Positions 34,801 to 43,119 of a stretch of DNA of 64,000 nt are shown one piece after another. Both the position numbers and the translations under genes were made by a program. The stretch is taken from assembly GCF_014836405.1 (NCBI RefSeq), contig NZ_JACSQU010000002.1, positions 62,001 through 126,000 on the forward strand. Direction: 5' to 3'. How positions within the stretch are numbered: the first letter of the stretch is position 1; the number at the start of each line of letters is the position of its first letter. The notes under the pieces are model-generated. The model did not search any database. It worked only from the letters and a program-made list of their open reading frames with translations, and was not told the origin of the DNA. Origin of the DNA: Brevundimonas guildfordensis. Lineage in GTDB: Bacteria > Pseudomonadota > Alphaproteobacteria > Caulobacterales > Caulobacteraceae.

Positions 34801-35592
34801 ATGGACCTTCAACTCACCGGTAAACGCGCATTGGTCTGCGGCGGCTCCAGCGGCCTTGGGCGCGCGGTGGCGACGGCCTTGGTCGCCGAAGGGGCGCACG
34901 TGGCCCTGCTGTCGCGCGATGCAGGCAAGCTTCAGACCGTCGCCGAAGAGCTGAACGCCATGGGGCCGGGCAGGGCGATCATCGCCCCGGCCGACTTGGC
35001 CGATCACGACGCCCTGCTGAAGGCGGTGGATTCCGCCGAGGCGGGTCTGGGCGGGCCCATCCAGATCCTGTTGAACAACACCGGCGGGCCCCCGCCGTCG
35101 GGTGTCGCGGGCCTCGACCCAGCCCTGTGGCGCGAGCAGTTCGAGGCCATGGTGCTGTCGGTCTTCCGTCTGACCGATCGGGTGATGCCGGGGATGCGCT
35201 CCATGGGCTGGGGCCGGGTGCTGAATGTGGCCTCAACCAGCGTGGTCGAGCCGATCGGCACGCTGGGCGTGTCCAACACCCTGCGCGCCTCGGTGGCGGC
35301 CTGGTCCAAGACTCTGGCCAGCGAGGTCGCGGCCAACGGGGTGACGGTCAACACCCTGTTGCCGGGTCGGATCGACACGCCGCGCATCGAGCGGCTGGAC
35401 GCCGCCCGCGCCGCCGCCACCGGCGTTGAACCCGCGGAGGCTCGCGCGGAGTCGGTCAAGACCATCCCGGCCGGACGCATCGGCTCGCCCGAGGAATTCG
35501 GGGCCGTCGCCGCCTTCCTGGCCAGTCCGCTGGCCGGATACGTCACCGGCTCGTTGATCCGCGTCGACGGCGGGGCGGTCAGGGCGATCTGA
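34801..35592 (+). CDS. SDR family protein lacking the catalytic Tyr-Lys pair
   Basis: A 263-residue short-chain dehydrogenase-fold protein. The cofactor segment is ALVCGGSSGLGRAVATALVA and the NAG motif appears as NNTGGPPPSG. The Ser is retained (LNVASTSVVEPIGTL) but the Tyr-x-x-x-Lys is replaced by Ser-Asn-Thr-Leu-Arg in VSNTLRASVAAW. Related divergent SDRs annotated as beta-ketoacyl-ACP reductase-like show the same substitution, so this is a subfamily trait rather than local decay. Activity is uncertain. It is transcribed away from marR across the palindrome and may belong to the same regulon. Its 3' end overlaps the retropepsin-like gene by 14 bases. Confidence 0.87.
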   Translation: MDLQLTGKRALVCGGSSGLGRAVATALVAEGAHVALLSRDAGKLQTVAEELNAMGPGRAIIAPADLADHDALLKAVDSAEAGLGGPIQILLNNTGGPPPSGVAGLDPALWREQFEAMVLSVFRLTDRVMPGMRSMGWGRVLNVASTSVVEPIGTLGVSNTLRASVAAWSKTLASEVAANGVTVNTLLPGRIDTPRIERLDAARAAATGVEPAEARAESVKTIPAGRIGSPEEFGAVAAFLASPLAGYVTGSLIRVDGGAVRAI

Positions 35593-36577
35593 CGCTGGAG
35601 GGCGCCAACGTCTGCGGGGGAACCAAACCTTCGAATACGACCCGGGCGAGGCCGTAATCGAGAATGACGCGATTGAAGCGCGTCAGTGCGTCGGCGCCCA
35701 GGAGGAGCGCCGGACGGGCGATCAGGTCCAGCACTCCAAAGGCGTGCAGGTCGCCGAACAGGAGCGGGGTCTCGCCCAGATTATGCCGATGCAGCCGCAG
35801 ATTACCGACCTTACCCGCCTGAACGAGCATTGACTGTCCGATGACGCCATACACCCGCACCGGCAGCCGCGAGGTGGCGCCCTGGACCGCATCCAGGGCG
35901 CGCATCAGCGCGAGATTACCGATCGAATACTGCGCTCCGGTGTCGATGAAAGCCGTGACGTTGATGCCGTCGACGGCGGCGCGCGTGATGAACAGGCGCT
36001 GGAACACGTCGGTGCGCGCCGTCGTCTCAACCTGCGGGATACGCGTGTTGCGACCGGTGTCGTAGAAGCGCGGACTATCGAGGCCCGAAGGAGCCAGGGA
36101 AACCCGACGTCGGCGATAGTCGAGCGTCAGCCTGAAACGGGCCAAGGCGTCCAGGCCCAGCAGGCCGTCTGCGGCCAGCAGACCGCGAGGAAAGACGGGC
36201 ACGATCAGGTTGGCGAAGCGCCGCCCGGCGAAAGCCAACAGGGGCAGGCGCACCGTCGGCGCCAACTCGGCGGCAGTGATGCCGTGAACGCGCACCGGCT
36301 GGCCGGGCTGCAACTCCAGCGTCTGGGCCAGTTGATCGGAGATCGAGGTCCGTTCGGCGCCCGTGTCGATGACGAAGATAGCGCGGCGTCGTCCCAGATC
36401 GACCTGAACCCCGATGCGTGTCAGCAGATTGGTCAGCAGCCGTGGCGCTTCGAGGGGCGCTGGCGGTTCGACCTGAGCGGCTGTTAGCGACCAGGGCGTC
36501 GCGGACCAGGCGGCCGCCGCCAGCAAGAGATCGCGTCTCGCGGGCGCTGGCGATTGTGTGTCGGCCGATCTGCGCAC
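35579..36577 (-). CDS. Exported retropepsin-like aspartic protease with two DTGA motifs
   Basis: A 332-residue protein with an N-terminal ARRDLLLAAAAWSATPW segment that looks like an export signal (possibly twin-arginine). Two homologous halves follow, each with an aspartic protease motif: IFVIDTGAERTSISDQL near residue 70 and TAFIDTGAQYSIGNLALM near residue 207. Each half ends in a G-LLG/L-LGAD-L-RF pattern (DGLLGLDALARF, LLLGADALTRF). Bacterial retropepsins usually carry one motif and dimerise; here both active-site Asp residues are in one chain, as in pepsins. The target is unknown. It is convergent with the SDR gene. Confidence 0.82.
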   Translation of the reverse strand: MRRSADTQSPAPARRDLLLAAAAWSATPWSLTAAQVEPPAPLEAPRLLTNLLTRIGVQVDLGRRRAIFVIDTGAERTSISDQLAQTLELQPGQPVRVHGITAAELAPTVRLPLLAFAGRRFANLIVPVFPRGLLAADGLLGLDALARFRLTLDYRRRRVSLAPSGLDSPRFYDTGRNTRIPQVETTARTDVFQRLFITRAAVDGINVTAFIDTGAQYSIGNLALMRALDAVQGATSRLPVRVYGVIGQSMLVQAGKVGNLRLHRHNLGETPLLFGDLHAFGVLDLIARPALLLGADALTRFNRVILDYGLARVVFEGLVPPQTLAPSSVRSP

Positions 36578-36659
36578 GCGTGAACTCCCGTTCCGCGATC
36601 GATCCCCAAGGTGAATTCTGGCGCCTTTTTAATCGGCTGAAAAGTCCGCGCCCGGAGGG

Positions 36660-37589
36660 TCAGCCGCGCGGGTGCGCCTGGGCGTAGGCGGCCAGCAGGC
36701 GGGCGGCGTCGACCTGGGTGTATTTCTGCGTCGTCGACAGGCTGGCGTGGCCGAGCAACTCCTGGATCGAGCGCAGGTCGGCCCCCGCGCCGAGCAGGTG
36801 GGTGGCGAAGCTGTGCCGCAGCGCGTGGGGCGTGGCAGAGGCGGGCAGCCCGAGGCGCCCGCGTAGCCGCTGCACCGTCGCCTGCACATGGCGGGCGCTC
36901 AAGGGGCCGCCCCGCCGCGCGCGGAACAGGGCCTGCTCGGCGTCGATGACGAAGGGCTGCAGGGCCAGATAGGCGTCCGTCGCCTCGCGCACCTGGGGCA
37001 GGACGGGGACCATGCGCGTCTTGTCGCCCTTGCCGGTGATGCGAAGGCTGTCGGGCAGGGGGGCGTCCGACCGCTTCAGCGACAGGGCCTCGGAAATCCG
37101 CAGGCCGCAGCCGTAGAGCAGGGTCAGGACGGCCCGGTCGCGCGCGGCCTCCCACGGCTCCATGTCGGGATCGGCCTCGGGCTCGTGCAGCAGGCCCTTG
37201 GCCTGATCCTCGCTGACGGGACGGGGCAGGGAGGCCTTGACCTTGGGCCCCCGCACCAGGGCCAGTTGCGGCGTCGCCACGGCCAGGCGTCGGTCGAGAA
37301 AGGCATGAAAGCCCCGGATGGCGGCCAGCGTCTGGCTGAGCGAGCGGGCGTTCAGCGGGCGATCCCCGCTGCGGCGCTCGGCCAGATGGGCGCGCGCCTC
37401 GGCCGCCGTGACCGAGCCAAGATCAGCCGCGCTCTGCGGCCCGCCGCGATGGCGCTCCAGAAAGGCCAGGTACAGCCGCCCGATGTGGCCATAGGCCTCC
37501 ACCGTGCGCGGCGACAGGCGCCGCTCATGGGCCAGATGCTCCAGCCAGGCGGCCAGAGCGTCCTGCGCGGTCAGGCTTCCAGCGGCCAT
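36660..37589 (-). CDS. xerC: Tyrosine recombinase XerC
   Basis: A 309-residue tyrosine recombinase that, with XerD, resolves chromosome dimers at dif. The N-terminal SAM-like domain (AWLEHLAHERRLSPRTVEAY) is followed by the catalytic domain: Arg in LYGCGLRISEAL, Lys in TGKGDKTRMVP, His-x-x-Arg in HALRHSFATH, His in QELLGHASLSTTQ and the nucleophile Tyr in KYTQVDAARLL. Sequence and length fit XerC rather than a phage integrase, and there are no attachment repeats or mobile genes nearby. Start 37589 overlaps the end of the upstream DUF484 gene by 19 bases, indicating an operon. Confidence 0.92.
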   Translation of the reverse strand: MAAGSLTAQDALAAWLEHLAHERRLSPRTVEAYGHIGRLYLAFLERHRGGPQSAADLGSVTAAEARAHLAERRSGDRPLNARSLSQTLAAIRGFHAFLDRRLAVATPQLALVRGPKVKASLPRPVSEDQAKGLLHEPEADPDMEPWEAARDRAVLTLLYGCGLRISEALSLKRSDAPLPDSLRITGKGDKTRMVPVLPQVREATDAYLALQPFVIDAEQALFRARRGGPLSARHVQATVQRLRGRLGLPASATPHALRHSFATHLLGAGADLRSIQELLGHASLSTTQKYTQVDAARLLAAYAQAHPRG

Positions 37590-38272
37590 CGCTCGGCCAT
37601 GCGTTCGACGACGCGGGCGACGAAGGCCACAAGTTCGCAGCCCATGGCGGGGGTGAAGCCGTCGTCCTCGGCCGAGCCGAAGGCGCACAGGGCCGGACGG
37701 GGCAGGCTTTCGCCGGGCGCGTTCAGGCTCATCCGCACCAGGGCGACCGAGGCGACTTCGCCCTCGGAAGGGCCGAACAGGCTGAGGCCGGTGAAGTTGG
37801 GGCCGAGCCAGTGCAGGCCGTCTTCGCCCAGCAGGGCGTCGACGCGGCCCGGCTCCAGCGCCTTCCAGCCGAAGGGGACGGCGCCCGGCTTCTCGATCGC
37901 CACGGCGGCGCCGGCCAGGCCGAAGCGGCCTTGCGCGACGGCGTCCAGATGGCGCGCCAGTTCGGCGTGGGTGCGGGCTTCCATCAGATCCAGAGCGGCG
38001 ACGTGGGTCTGGGTCTGGGCGGCGAAGTTGGCGCGGGCGATCTCTTCGATCAGCTTGCGCGCGCCCGCCTCGCGCTGGGCGACGGCCTCCAGCCGCGCCA
38101 GGGCGGCGCGGCCGAAGTCGACGACGTTGCGGCCGGTGGCGGCCAGGCCCAGCTCTTCCAGCAGGGCCCGGTCGTCCAGCAGGTGTTCGACGTGATGTTC
38201 CAGCCAGGCGCGCACCTGCGGCCAGTGCAGGCTGTTCGCCGGGTCGGCTGAGAGGTCCAGGGAAGTGCTCAA
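37571..38272 (-). CDS. DUF484 family protein
   Basis: A 233-residue DUF484 protein, whose fold is GAF-like. Family features: the opening VRAWLEHHVEHLLDDRALLE, a coiled helix, then the GAF-like half with LHWLGPNFTGLSLFGPSEGE and PALCAFGSAEDDGFTPAMG. The gene is usually found just upstream of xerC, as here, but its role is unknown. It overlaps xerC and is followed upstream by fsa 25 bases away on the same strand, so fsa-DUF484-xerC may be one transcript. Confidence 0.88.
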   Translation of the reverse strand: MSTSLDLSADPANSLHWPQVRAWLEHHVEHLLDDRALLEELGLAATGRNVVDFGRAALARLEAVAQREAGARKLIEEIARANFAAQTQTHVAALDLMEARTHAELARHLDAVAQGRFGLAGAAVAIEKPGAVPFGWKALEPGRVDALLGEDGLHWLGPNFTGLSLFGPSEGEVASVALVRMSLNAPGESLPRPALCAFGSAEDDGFTPAMGCELVAFVARVVERMAERWPLEA

Positions 38273-38297
38273 GCGGGACCTCTCATCGGGTCAGAAA

Positions 38298-38951
38298 CTA
38301 CAGAATGGACTGACCGGTCTTGCCCCAGTCCGCCATGAAGGCATCCAACCCCTTGTCGGTTAACGGGTGCTTGACCAAGGCCTTGAAAACGTCGGCCGGG
38401 ATGGTCGAGGCGTCGGCGCCGGCCAGGGCGGCGGCGGTCACATGATCCGCATTGCGCACCGAGGCGGCCAGGATTTCCGTGCTGAAGTCGTGGATGTCGT
38501 AAAGGGTGCGGATGTCTTCCAGCAGGCCCACGCCGTCGGCGCCGACATCGTCCAGACGACCGACGAAGGGCGAGATGAAGGTCGCGCCCGCCTTGGCCGC
38601 CAGCATGGCCTGGGCCGCCGAGAAGCACAGGGTGACGTTGGTCTTGATCCCCTTGTCGGCGAAGGCGCGGGTGGCGCGCAGCCCGTCCCACGTCAGCGGC
38701 AGCTTGACCACGACGTTGGGGGCGATGGAGGCCAGCTTGTCGCCCTCCTTGACCATGGTCTCGAAGTCGGTGGCCACGGCCTCGGCCGAGATCGGCCCCT
38801 CGACCAGGGCGCAGATTTCGGCGATGACCTCGGCGATGTTGCGACCCGACTTGGCGATCAGGCTAGGATTGGTGGTGACGCCGTCCACCATCCCGGTGGG
38901 CAGCAGGTCCTTGATGACGGCGACGTCGGCGGTGTCGAGGAAGAGTTTCAT
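38298..38951 (-). CDS. fsa: Fructose-6-phosphate aldolase / transaldolase-like
   Basis: A 217-residue member of the small transaldolase (FSA/TalC) group. The N-terminus [16 protein letters not shown] and [15 protein letters not shown] are diagnostic; the Schiff-base Lys is in [14 protein letters not shown], followed by INVTL-type [19 protein letters not shown] and [11 protein letters not shown]. It either splits fructose 6-phosphate into dihydroxyacetone and glyceraldehyde 3-phosphate or works as a transaldolase in the pentose phosphate pathway; sequence alone does not separate these. It is first in a likely operon with DUF484 and xerC, and divergent from priA. Confidence 0.9.
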   Translation of the reverse strand: MKLFLDTADVAVIKDLLPTGMVDGVTTNPSLIAKSGRNIAEVIAEICALVEGPISAEAVATDFETMVKEGDKLASIAPNVVVKLPLTWDGLRATRAFADKGIKTNVTLCFSAAQAMLAAKAGATFISPFVGRLDDVGADGVGLLEDIRTLYDIHDFSTEILAASVRNADHVTAAALAGADASTIPADVFKALVKHPLTDKGLDAFMADWGKTGQSIL

Positions 38952-39008
38952 GAGACCAGTTTTAGCGCCGAGTTGTGACGGAAGCGACCGTCTTTCGCGG
39001 CCAGGGAT

Positions 39009-39064
39009 ATTTCAGACTCCGTGACAGAAAAAACAGAGTCCAATTCGTCTGAATCGTCTGAAAT
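39009..39064. promoter_or_regulatory. Cluster of GANTC methylation sites in the fsa-priA spacer
   Basis: Three CcrM-type GANTC sites lie within 41 bp: GACTC (39015-39019), GAGTC (39036-39040) and GAATC (39051-39055). They are framed by a perfect nine-base inverted repeat ATTTCAGAC (39009-39017) and GTCTGAAAT (39056-39064), and CGTCTGAA is repeated in tandem (39046-39053, 39055-39062). The segment is AT-rich for this genome and lies 91 bp before priA, fitting a cell-cycle-controlled promoter of the GcrA/CcrM kind. Confidence 0.5.
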
Positions 39065-39154
39065 CGCTTCGCCGGGCGTGGCGAGGGGCGGCGATCCTGG
39101 CATGGCGCTACGTCGGGATCGGACGTCGGCGTTGCGGGCGTGCGGGGGCGGGCA

Positions 39155-41317
39155 GTGAAAGTCGCCTCCGTCCTCATCCCCCTGCCGGTGCCGGAAGCCT
39201 TCGACTACGAAGTCCCCGAGGCACTGCCGGTCGCGCGCGGCGATCAGGTCGCCGTGCCGCTGGGCCCGCGCCTGATCCGGGGCGTGGTCGCCGAGGTGTT
39301 CGAGACGACCGGCTCCAATCGGCGTCTCAAGGCGGTCGAACAGGTGCTGGCCGATCCGCGTCTGCCGGAACGGACGCTGGACTTCGTCGAATGGGCGGCG
39401 CGCTGGACCCTCAGCCCGCCGGGCGAGATGGCGGCCACGGCGCTGAAGGGCCTGCGCGCGCCCCGGCCTCGGCCCGAGCGGCGGGTGCGGCGCGTCGAGG
39501 GACGCAGTCCCGCCCGCCCGACGACCGCGCGCACGGCGGTGCTGGAGGCGCTGGGCGCGCGGTCCATGCCCGGCCCCGATCTGGCGCGGGCGGCGGGCGT
39601 CTCGTCCGGCGTGGTCAAGGGACTGGTCGACGAAGGGGTGCTGGAGGCCTTCGAGGTCGAGGCGGTCGCCGCCTTCGATGCGCCTGATCCCGATCATGCG
39701 CCGGCGACCCTGAATCCGGATCAGGCGGCGTCGGCGGCGGCCATCGCCGAGGCCGTAGCGGCGGGCGGGTTCGCGCCCTTCCTGCTGGACGGGGTGACGG
39801 GCTCGGGCAAGACAGAGGCCTATCTGGAGGCGGCGGCGCGCGCGCTGCGGGCCGATCCGACGGCGCAGGTGCTGATCCTGCTGCCCGAGATCGCCCTGAC
39901 CCAGGCGGTGATCGAGCGCATCACCGCCCGCTTCGGCGTCGCCCCGGCCGAATGGCATTCCGGCGTCGCCCCGCCGCGCCGTCGACAGGCGTGGGAGGCG
40001 GTGGTCGCCGGCCGCTGCAACATCGTCGTCGGGGCCCGCTCGGCCCTGTTCCTGCCCTACGCCAACCTCAAGCTGATCGTGGTGGATGAGGAGCACGACG
40101 GCTCGTTCAAGCAGGAGGAGGGGCTGGTCTACCACGGCCGCGACCTGGCCGTCGCGCGGGCGCGGATCGAGGGGGCGGCTGTGGTGCTGGCCTCGGCCAC
40201 CCCGTCGCTCGAGACGCTGTGGAACGCCCATCAGGGGCGGTATCGCTGGCTGAAGCTGGCGGCGCGGCACGGCGCAGCGGTGCTGCCGGAGATCGGGCTG
40301 ATCGACCTGCGCGAATGTCCGCCGGATCCGCAGACCTGGCTGTCCCAGCCTTTGCGCGAAACCATCGGCGAGACGCTGGCGCGCGGCGAACAGAGCCTGC
40401 TGTTCCTCAACCGTCGCGGCTATGCCCCGGTGGTGCTGTGCCGGTCGTGCGGGCATCGGCTGACGGCGCCGGACACGGATTCATGGCTGGTCGAGCACCG
40501 CTACACCGGGCGGTTGGTCTGCCATCTGACCGGCTTCTCCATGCCCAAGCCCAAGGCCTGCCCCTCGTGCGGGGCCGAGGATTCGCTGGTCCCGGTGGGG
40601 CCTGGCGTCGAGCGGGTCGAGGAGGAGGTGCGCCAGCTCTTCCCTGAGGCGCGCACCGCCGTGTTCAGCTCGGACACCGTGCCGGACGGCAAGTCGGCCC
40701 GCGCCCTGATCCAATCCATGGCCGACGGCGAGATCGACATTCTGGTCGCCACCCAGGCTGCGGCGAAAGGCCACAACTTCCCGCGCCTGACGCTCGTGGG
40801 CGTGGTGGACGCGGACCTTGGGCTTCGCGGCGGCGACCTGCGCGCGGCCGAGCGCACCTATCAGCTGCTGGCTCAGGCCACGGGCCGGGCCGGGCGGGCG
40901 GACAAGCCGGGACGCGCCCTGCTGCAGACCTGGACGCCCGAGCATCCGGTGCTTCAGGCGCTGGCGGCGGGCGACCGCGACGCCTTCGTCGAGGCCGAGA
41001 TGGCCGAGCGCGAGGCGGCGGCCTTGCCGCCGCACGGCCGTCTGGCGGCGCTGATCCTGTCCAGCGAGAACGCCATGGCGGTCGAGAAGGTCGCCCGCGA
41101 TCTGGCCGAAGCCATCCCCAACGCCGAGCGGCTGGAGGTCTATGGTCCCGCCGACGCGCCCCTGGCCCTGGTCCGCGGGCGGCGACGCAAGCGGCTGCTG
41201 GTGCGGGCGGATCGCGATGTGAACCTGCAGGCCTTCCTGCGCGCCTGGCTGGCGCGGGTGAAGGTCCCGGCCTCGGTGCGGCTGACCGTGGACGTGGACC
41301 CTTATAGTTTCCTGTAG
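39155..41317 (+). CDS. priA: Primosomal protein N' (replication restart helicase PriA)
   Basis: A 720-residue superfamily 2 helicase that reloads the replisome at stalled forks. The 3'-end-binding domain (VASVLIPLPVPEAFDYEVPE) is followed by Walker A GVTGSGKTEAYLE, DEEH box VVDEEHDGSFKQEE and ATQAAAKGHNFPRLTLVGVV, with motif VI QATGRAGRADKPG. The zinc-binding insert is abnormal: the CRSC and CPSC pairs remain, but the second pair reads APDT and the third CHLT, so only five of eight Cys are left. Start GTG 39155 gives the family opening; an in-frame GTG at 39140 would add five residues. Confidence 0.93.
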   Translation: MKVASVLIPLPVPEAFDYEVPEALPVARGDQVAVPLGPRLIRGVVAEVFETTGSNRRLKAVEQVLADPRLPERTLDFVEWAARWTLSPPGEMAATALKGLRAPRPRPERRVRRVEGRSPARPTTARTAVLEALGARSMPGPDLARAAGVSSGVVKGLVDEGVLEAFEVEAVAAFDAPDPDHAPATLNPDQAASAAAIAEAVAAGGFAPFLLDGVTGSGKTEAYLEAAARALRADPTAQVLILLPEIALTQAVIERITARFGVAPAEWHSGVAPPRRRQAWEAVVAGRCNIVVGARSALFLPYANLKLIVVDEEHDGSFKQEEGLVYHGRDLAVARARIEGAAVVLASATPSLETLWNAHQGRYRWLKLAARHGAAVLPEIGLIDLRECPPDPQTWLSQPLRETIGETLARGEQSLLFLNRRGYAPVVLCRSCGHRLTAPDTDSWLVEHRYTGRLVCHLTGFSMPKPKACPSCGAEDSLVPVGPGVERVEEEVRQLFPEARTAVFSSDTVPDGKSARALIQSMADGEIDILVATQAAAKGHNFPRLTLVGVVDADLGLRGGDLRAAERTYQLLAQATGRAGRADKPGRALLQTWTPEHPVLQALAAGDRDAFVEAEMAEREAAALPPHGRLAALILSSENAMAVEKVARDLAEAIPNAERLEVYGPADAPLALVRGRRRKRLLVRADRDVNLQAFLRAWLARVKVPASVRLTVDVDPYSFL

Positions 41318-41343
41318 GGCGCGCTGGCGCCTACCCACTCTCT

Positions 41344-41446
41344 GTCATCCTCGGGCTTGACCCGAGGATCGGTCCATCCGCAGGCGCGACTTTGGAGACG
41401 GCGAGCGCGCGGGCCGCTTGATCCTCGGGTCAAGCCCAAGGATGAC
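41344..41446. repeat. Inverted pair of palindromic intergenic (REP-like) elements
   Basis: Two 27-bp arms, 41344-41370 and 41420-41446, are inverted copies with one mismatch. Each arm is itself palindromic around CCTCGGGCTTGACCCGAGG. They lie in the 162 bp between convergent priA and the cyclotransferase gene and can form a long hairpin with a 49-bp loop, so they may also end transcription. The motif is a common alphaproteobacterial intergenic repeat, as I recall; I see no other copy in the window. Confidence 0.75.
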
Positions 41447-41479
41447 GGTGGAGGGAGGGGTGAGGGGCGACGGCCGCGC

Positions 41480-42289
41480 CTACCTCGGCCCGGTCAGCTT
41501 GATCTCGAACAGGGCGGGCCAGTTCTTGCCGGTGACGAACAGGCGGCGGCTCTTGGCGTCCCAGGCGATGCCGTTCAGCACGTCGTCGGCCGGATCCTGG
41601 ACCGGATCCTTGAGCAGGCCGCTGAGGTCGATGACCCCGACCACCTGGCCGGACGCCGGGTCGATGCGGACGATGTAGTCGGTCTGCCAGACGTTGGCCC
41701 AGACCTCGCCGTCGATCCATTCCAGCTCGTTCAGCCGACCCAGCGGACGACCGTTCAGGGTGACCGTCACGCGCCCGGTCTCGGCCTGGGTGTCGAGGTC
41801 GAGAAAACGCAGGGCCGTCGATCCATCGGACAGGATCAGGCGCGACCCGTCGTGGGTCAGCCCCCAGCCTTCGCCGTCATAGGCGAAGCGCGACAGGAGG
41901 CTGAGATCCCTGGCGTCCCAGATGAAGCCGACGCCGTTGATCCAGGACAGGGAGAAGACGCGGCCGTCGGCCTCGGTCAGGCCCTCGCCGAAGTATTCCG
42001 GGTCCAGTTCGCGCTTCTCCAGCACGACGCCGTCCTCCAGCCGCACGCGGCGCACGCCGGAGGGATCGCGGCCGGTGCTTTCGATCAGCACGCCGTCGCG
42101 GATGACCAGCCCCTGGGTGAAGGCGGTCGGATCGTGGGGAAAACGCCGCACCACCTCATAGCCGTAGACGGGAACGCGCGCGGGCGCTGGCTGGGCGGGG
42201 GAAGAAGAGGGGGCCGGCCCCGGCGCTTGCGCCGCCGCCGGCGCGGAAAGCGCCAGCAGTAGCATCGCCAGGACCGGCCCGATGCGCAC
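41480..42289 (-). CDS. Glutaminyl-peptide cyclotransferase (glutamine cyclotransferase)
   Basis: A 269-residue exported protein. GTG at 42289 gives a clean signal peptide (IGPVLAMLLLALSAPAAAQA), then a Pro/Ala linker, then a five-bladed propeller of the plant/bacterial glutamine cyclotransferase type: FPHDPTAFTQGLVI, YFGEGLTEADGRVFSLSW, EGWGLTHDGSRLILSDGS, LNELEWIDGEVWANVWQTD and LNGIAWDAKSRRLFVTGKNW. It converts N-terminal Gln of peptides into pyroglutamate in the periplasm. The start is two bases after the terC stop, so the pair is co-transcribed; the longer open frame upstream reads through terC in another frame and is not real. Confidence 0.9.
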   Translation of the reverse strand: MRIGPVLAMLLLALSAPAAAQAPGPAPSSSPAQPAPARVPVYGYEVVRRFPHDPTAFTQGLVIRDGVLIESTGRDPSGVRRVRLEDGVVLEKRELDPEYFGEGLTEADGRVFSLSWINGVGFIWDARDLSLLSRFAYDGEGWGLTHDGSRLILSDGSTALRFLDLDTQAETGRVTVTLNGRPLGRLNELEWIDGEVWANVWQTDYIVRIDPASGQVVGVIDLSGLLKDPVQDPADDVLNGIAWDAKSRRLFVTGKNWPALFEIKLTGPR

Positions 42290-42291
42290 GT

Positions 42292-43119
42292 TTAGACGCC
42301 AGGCTCGGCGGTTTCGGCCTTGTTGAGGGCGGCCTTGGCGGCTTCCTCGGCCTGGTTCTTTTTGATCTGGGCGTTGCGCGACCACATGTTCAGGCCTTCC
42401 ACCAGAGCCGAGAAGGCCATGGCGGCGTAGATGTAGCCCTTCGGCACGTGGACGCCGAAGCCGTCGGCGATCAGCACGGCGCCGATCATCAGCAGGAAGC
42501 CCAGGGCCAGCATGACCACGGTCGGGTTCTTGTCGATGAAGTTGGCCAGAGGATCGGCGGCCAACAGCATGACGGTCACGGCGACGACGACGGCCACCAT
42601 CATGATGGGCACGTGTTCGGTCATGCCGACGGCGGTCAGGATCGAGTCGACCGAGAAGACCAGGTCCAGAAGGATGATCTGGAAGATGGCCGCGCCGACA
42701 TTGTTCATGACGACGTCCTTCTTGTCCTTCTCCAGCAGGTCGTTCGACGGGGTGGTGTCGACCGAATGGTGGATCTCCTTCGTCGCCTTCCACAGCAGGA
42801 ACAGGCCGCCGGCGATCAGGATCAGGTCGCGCCAGGAGAAGGCGGTGTCGAAGGTCTCGCCATGGATGCCCAGGTCGAAGACGGGCTGGGTCAGGCCGAC
42901 GATCCAGCCGATGGTGGCCAGCAGGCCCAGGCGCATGATCAGCGCCAGGCCGATGCCGATGCGGCGCGTCCGCTGGCGATGCTCGGGCGGCAGCTTGTTC
43001 GACAGGATCGAGATGAAGATCAGGTTGTCGATCCCCAGCACCACCTCCATGACAATCAGCGTCACGAGGGCCGCCCAGGCGGCGGGATCGGTCAATAGCG
43101 GGGTTATGCTTTCAAGCAT
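42292..43119 (-). CDS. TerC family integral membrane protein
   Basis: A 275-residue membrane protein with about seven helices, of the TerC/Alx/YgaP family linked to metal (notably manganese) export or metalation of exported proteins. Conserved acidic residues are in the helices [20 protein letters not shown] and [20 protein letters not shown]; the family motif [20 protein letters not shown] and [19 protein letters not shown] follow. The tail is polar. A 332-bp spacer separates it from the divergent atp operon. I looked for the manganese-sensing yybP-ykoY RNA that often precedes terC and could not recognise it. Confidence 0.9.
   Translation of the reverse strand: MLESITPLLTDPAAWAALVTLIVMEVVLGIDNLIFISILSNKLPPEHRQRTRRIGIGLALIMRLGLLATIGWIVGLTQPVFDLGIHGETFDTAFSWRDLILIAGGLFLLWKATKEIHHSVDTTPSNDLLEKDKKDVVMNNVGAAIFQIILLDLVFSVDSILTAVGMTEHVPIMMVAVVVAVTVMLLAADPLANFIDKNPTVVMLALGFLLMIGAVLIADGFGVHVPKGYIYAAMAFSALVEGLNMWSRNAQIKKNQAEEAAKAALNKAETAEPGV

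Noticed and set aside
35579..36577. Retropepsin motifs as part of a retroelement
   Set aside because: No reverse transcriptase, integrase or terminal repeats; the protein has an export signal and belongs to bacterial aspartic proteases.
36660..37589. Tyrosine recombinase as a sign of a prophage or integrative element
   Set aside because: Sequence, length and the DUF484 neighbour fit chromosomal XerC; no attachment-site repeats, tRNA disruption or phage genes are near.
41480..42793. A 437-residue open frame on the minus strand as one large protein
   Set aside because: Its first 168 codons run antisense-frame through terC and have no coding character; the real cyclotransferase starts at GTG 42289 with a signal peptide.
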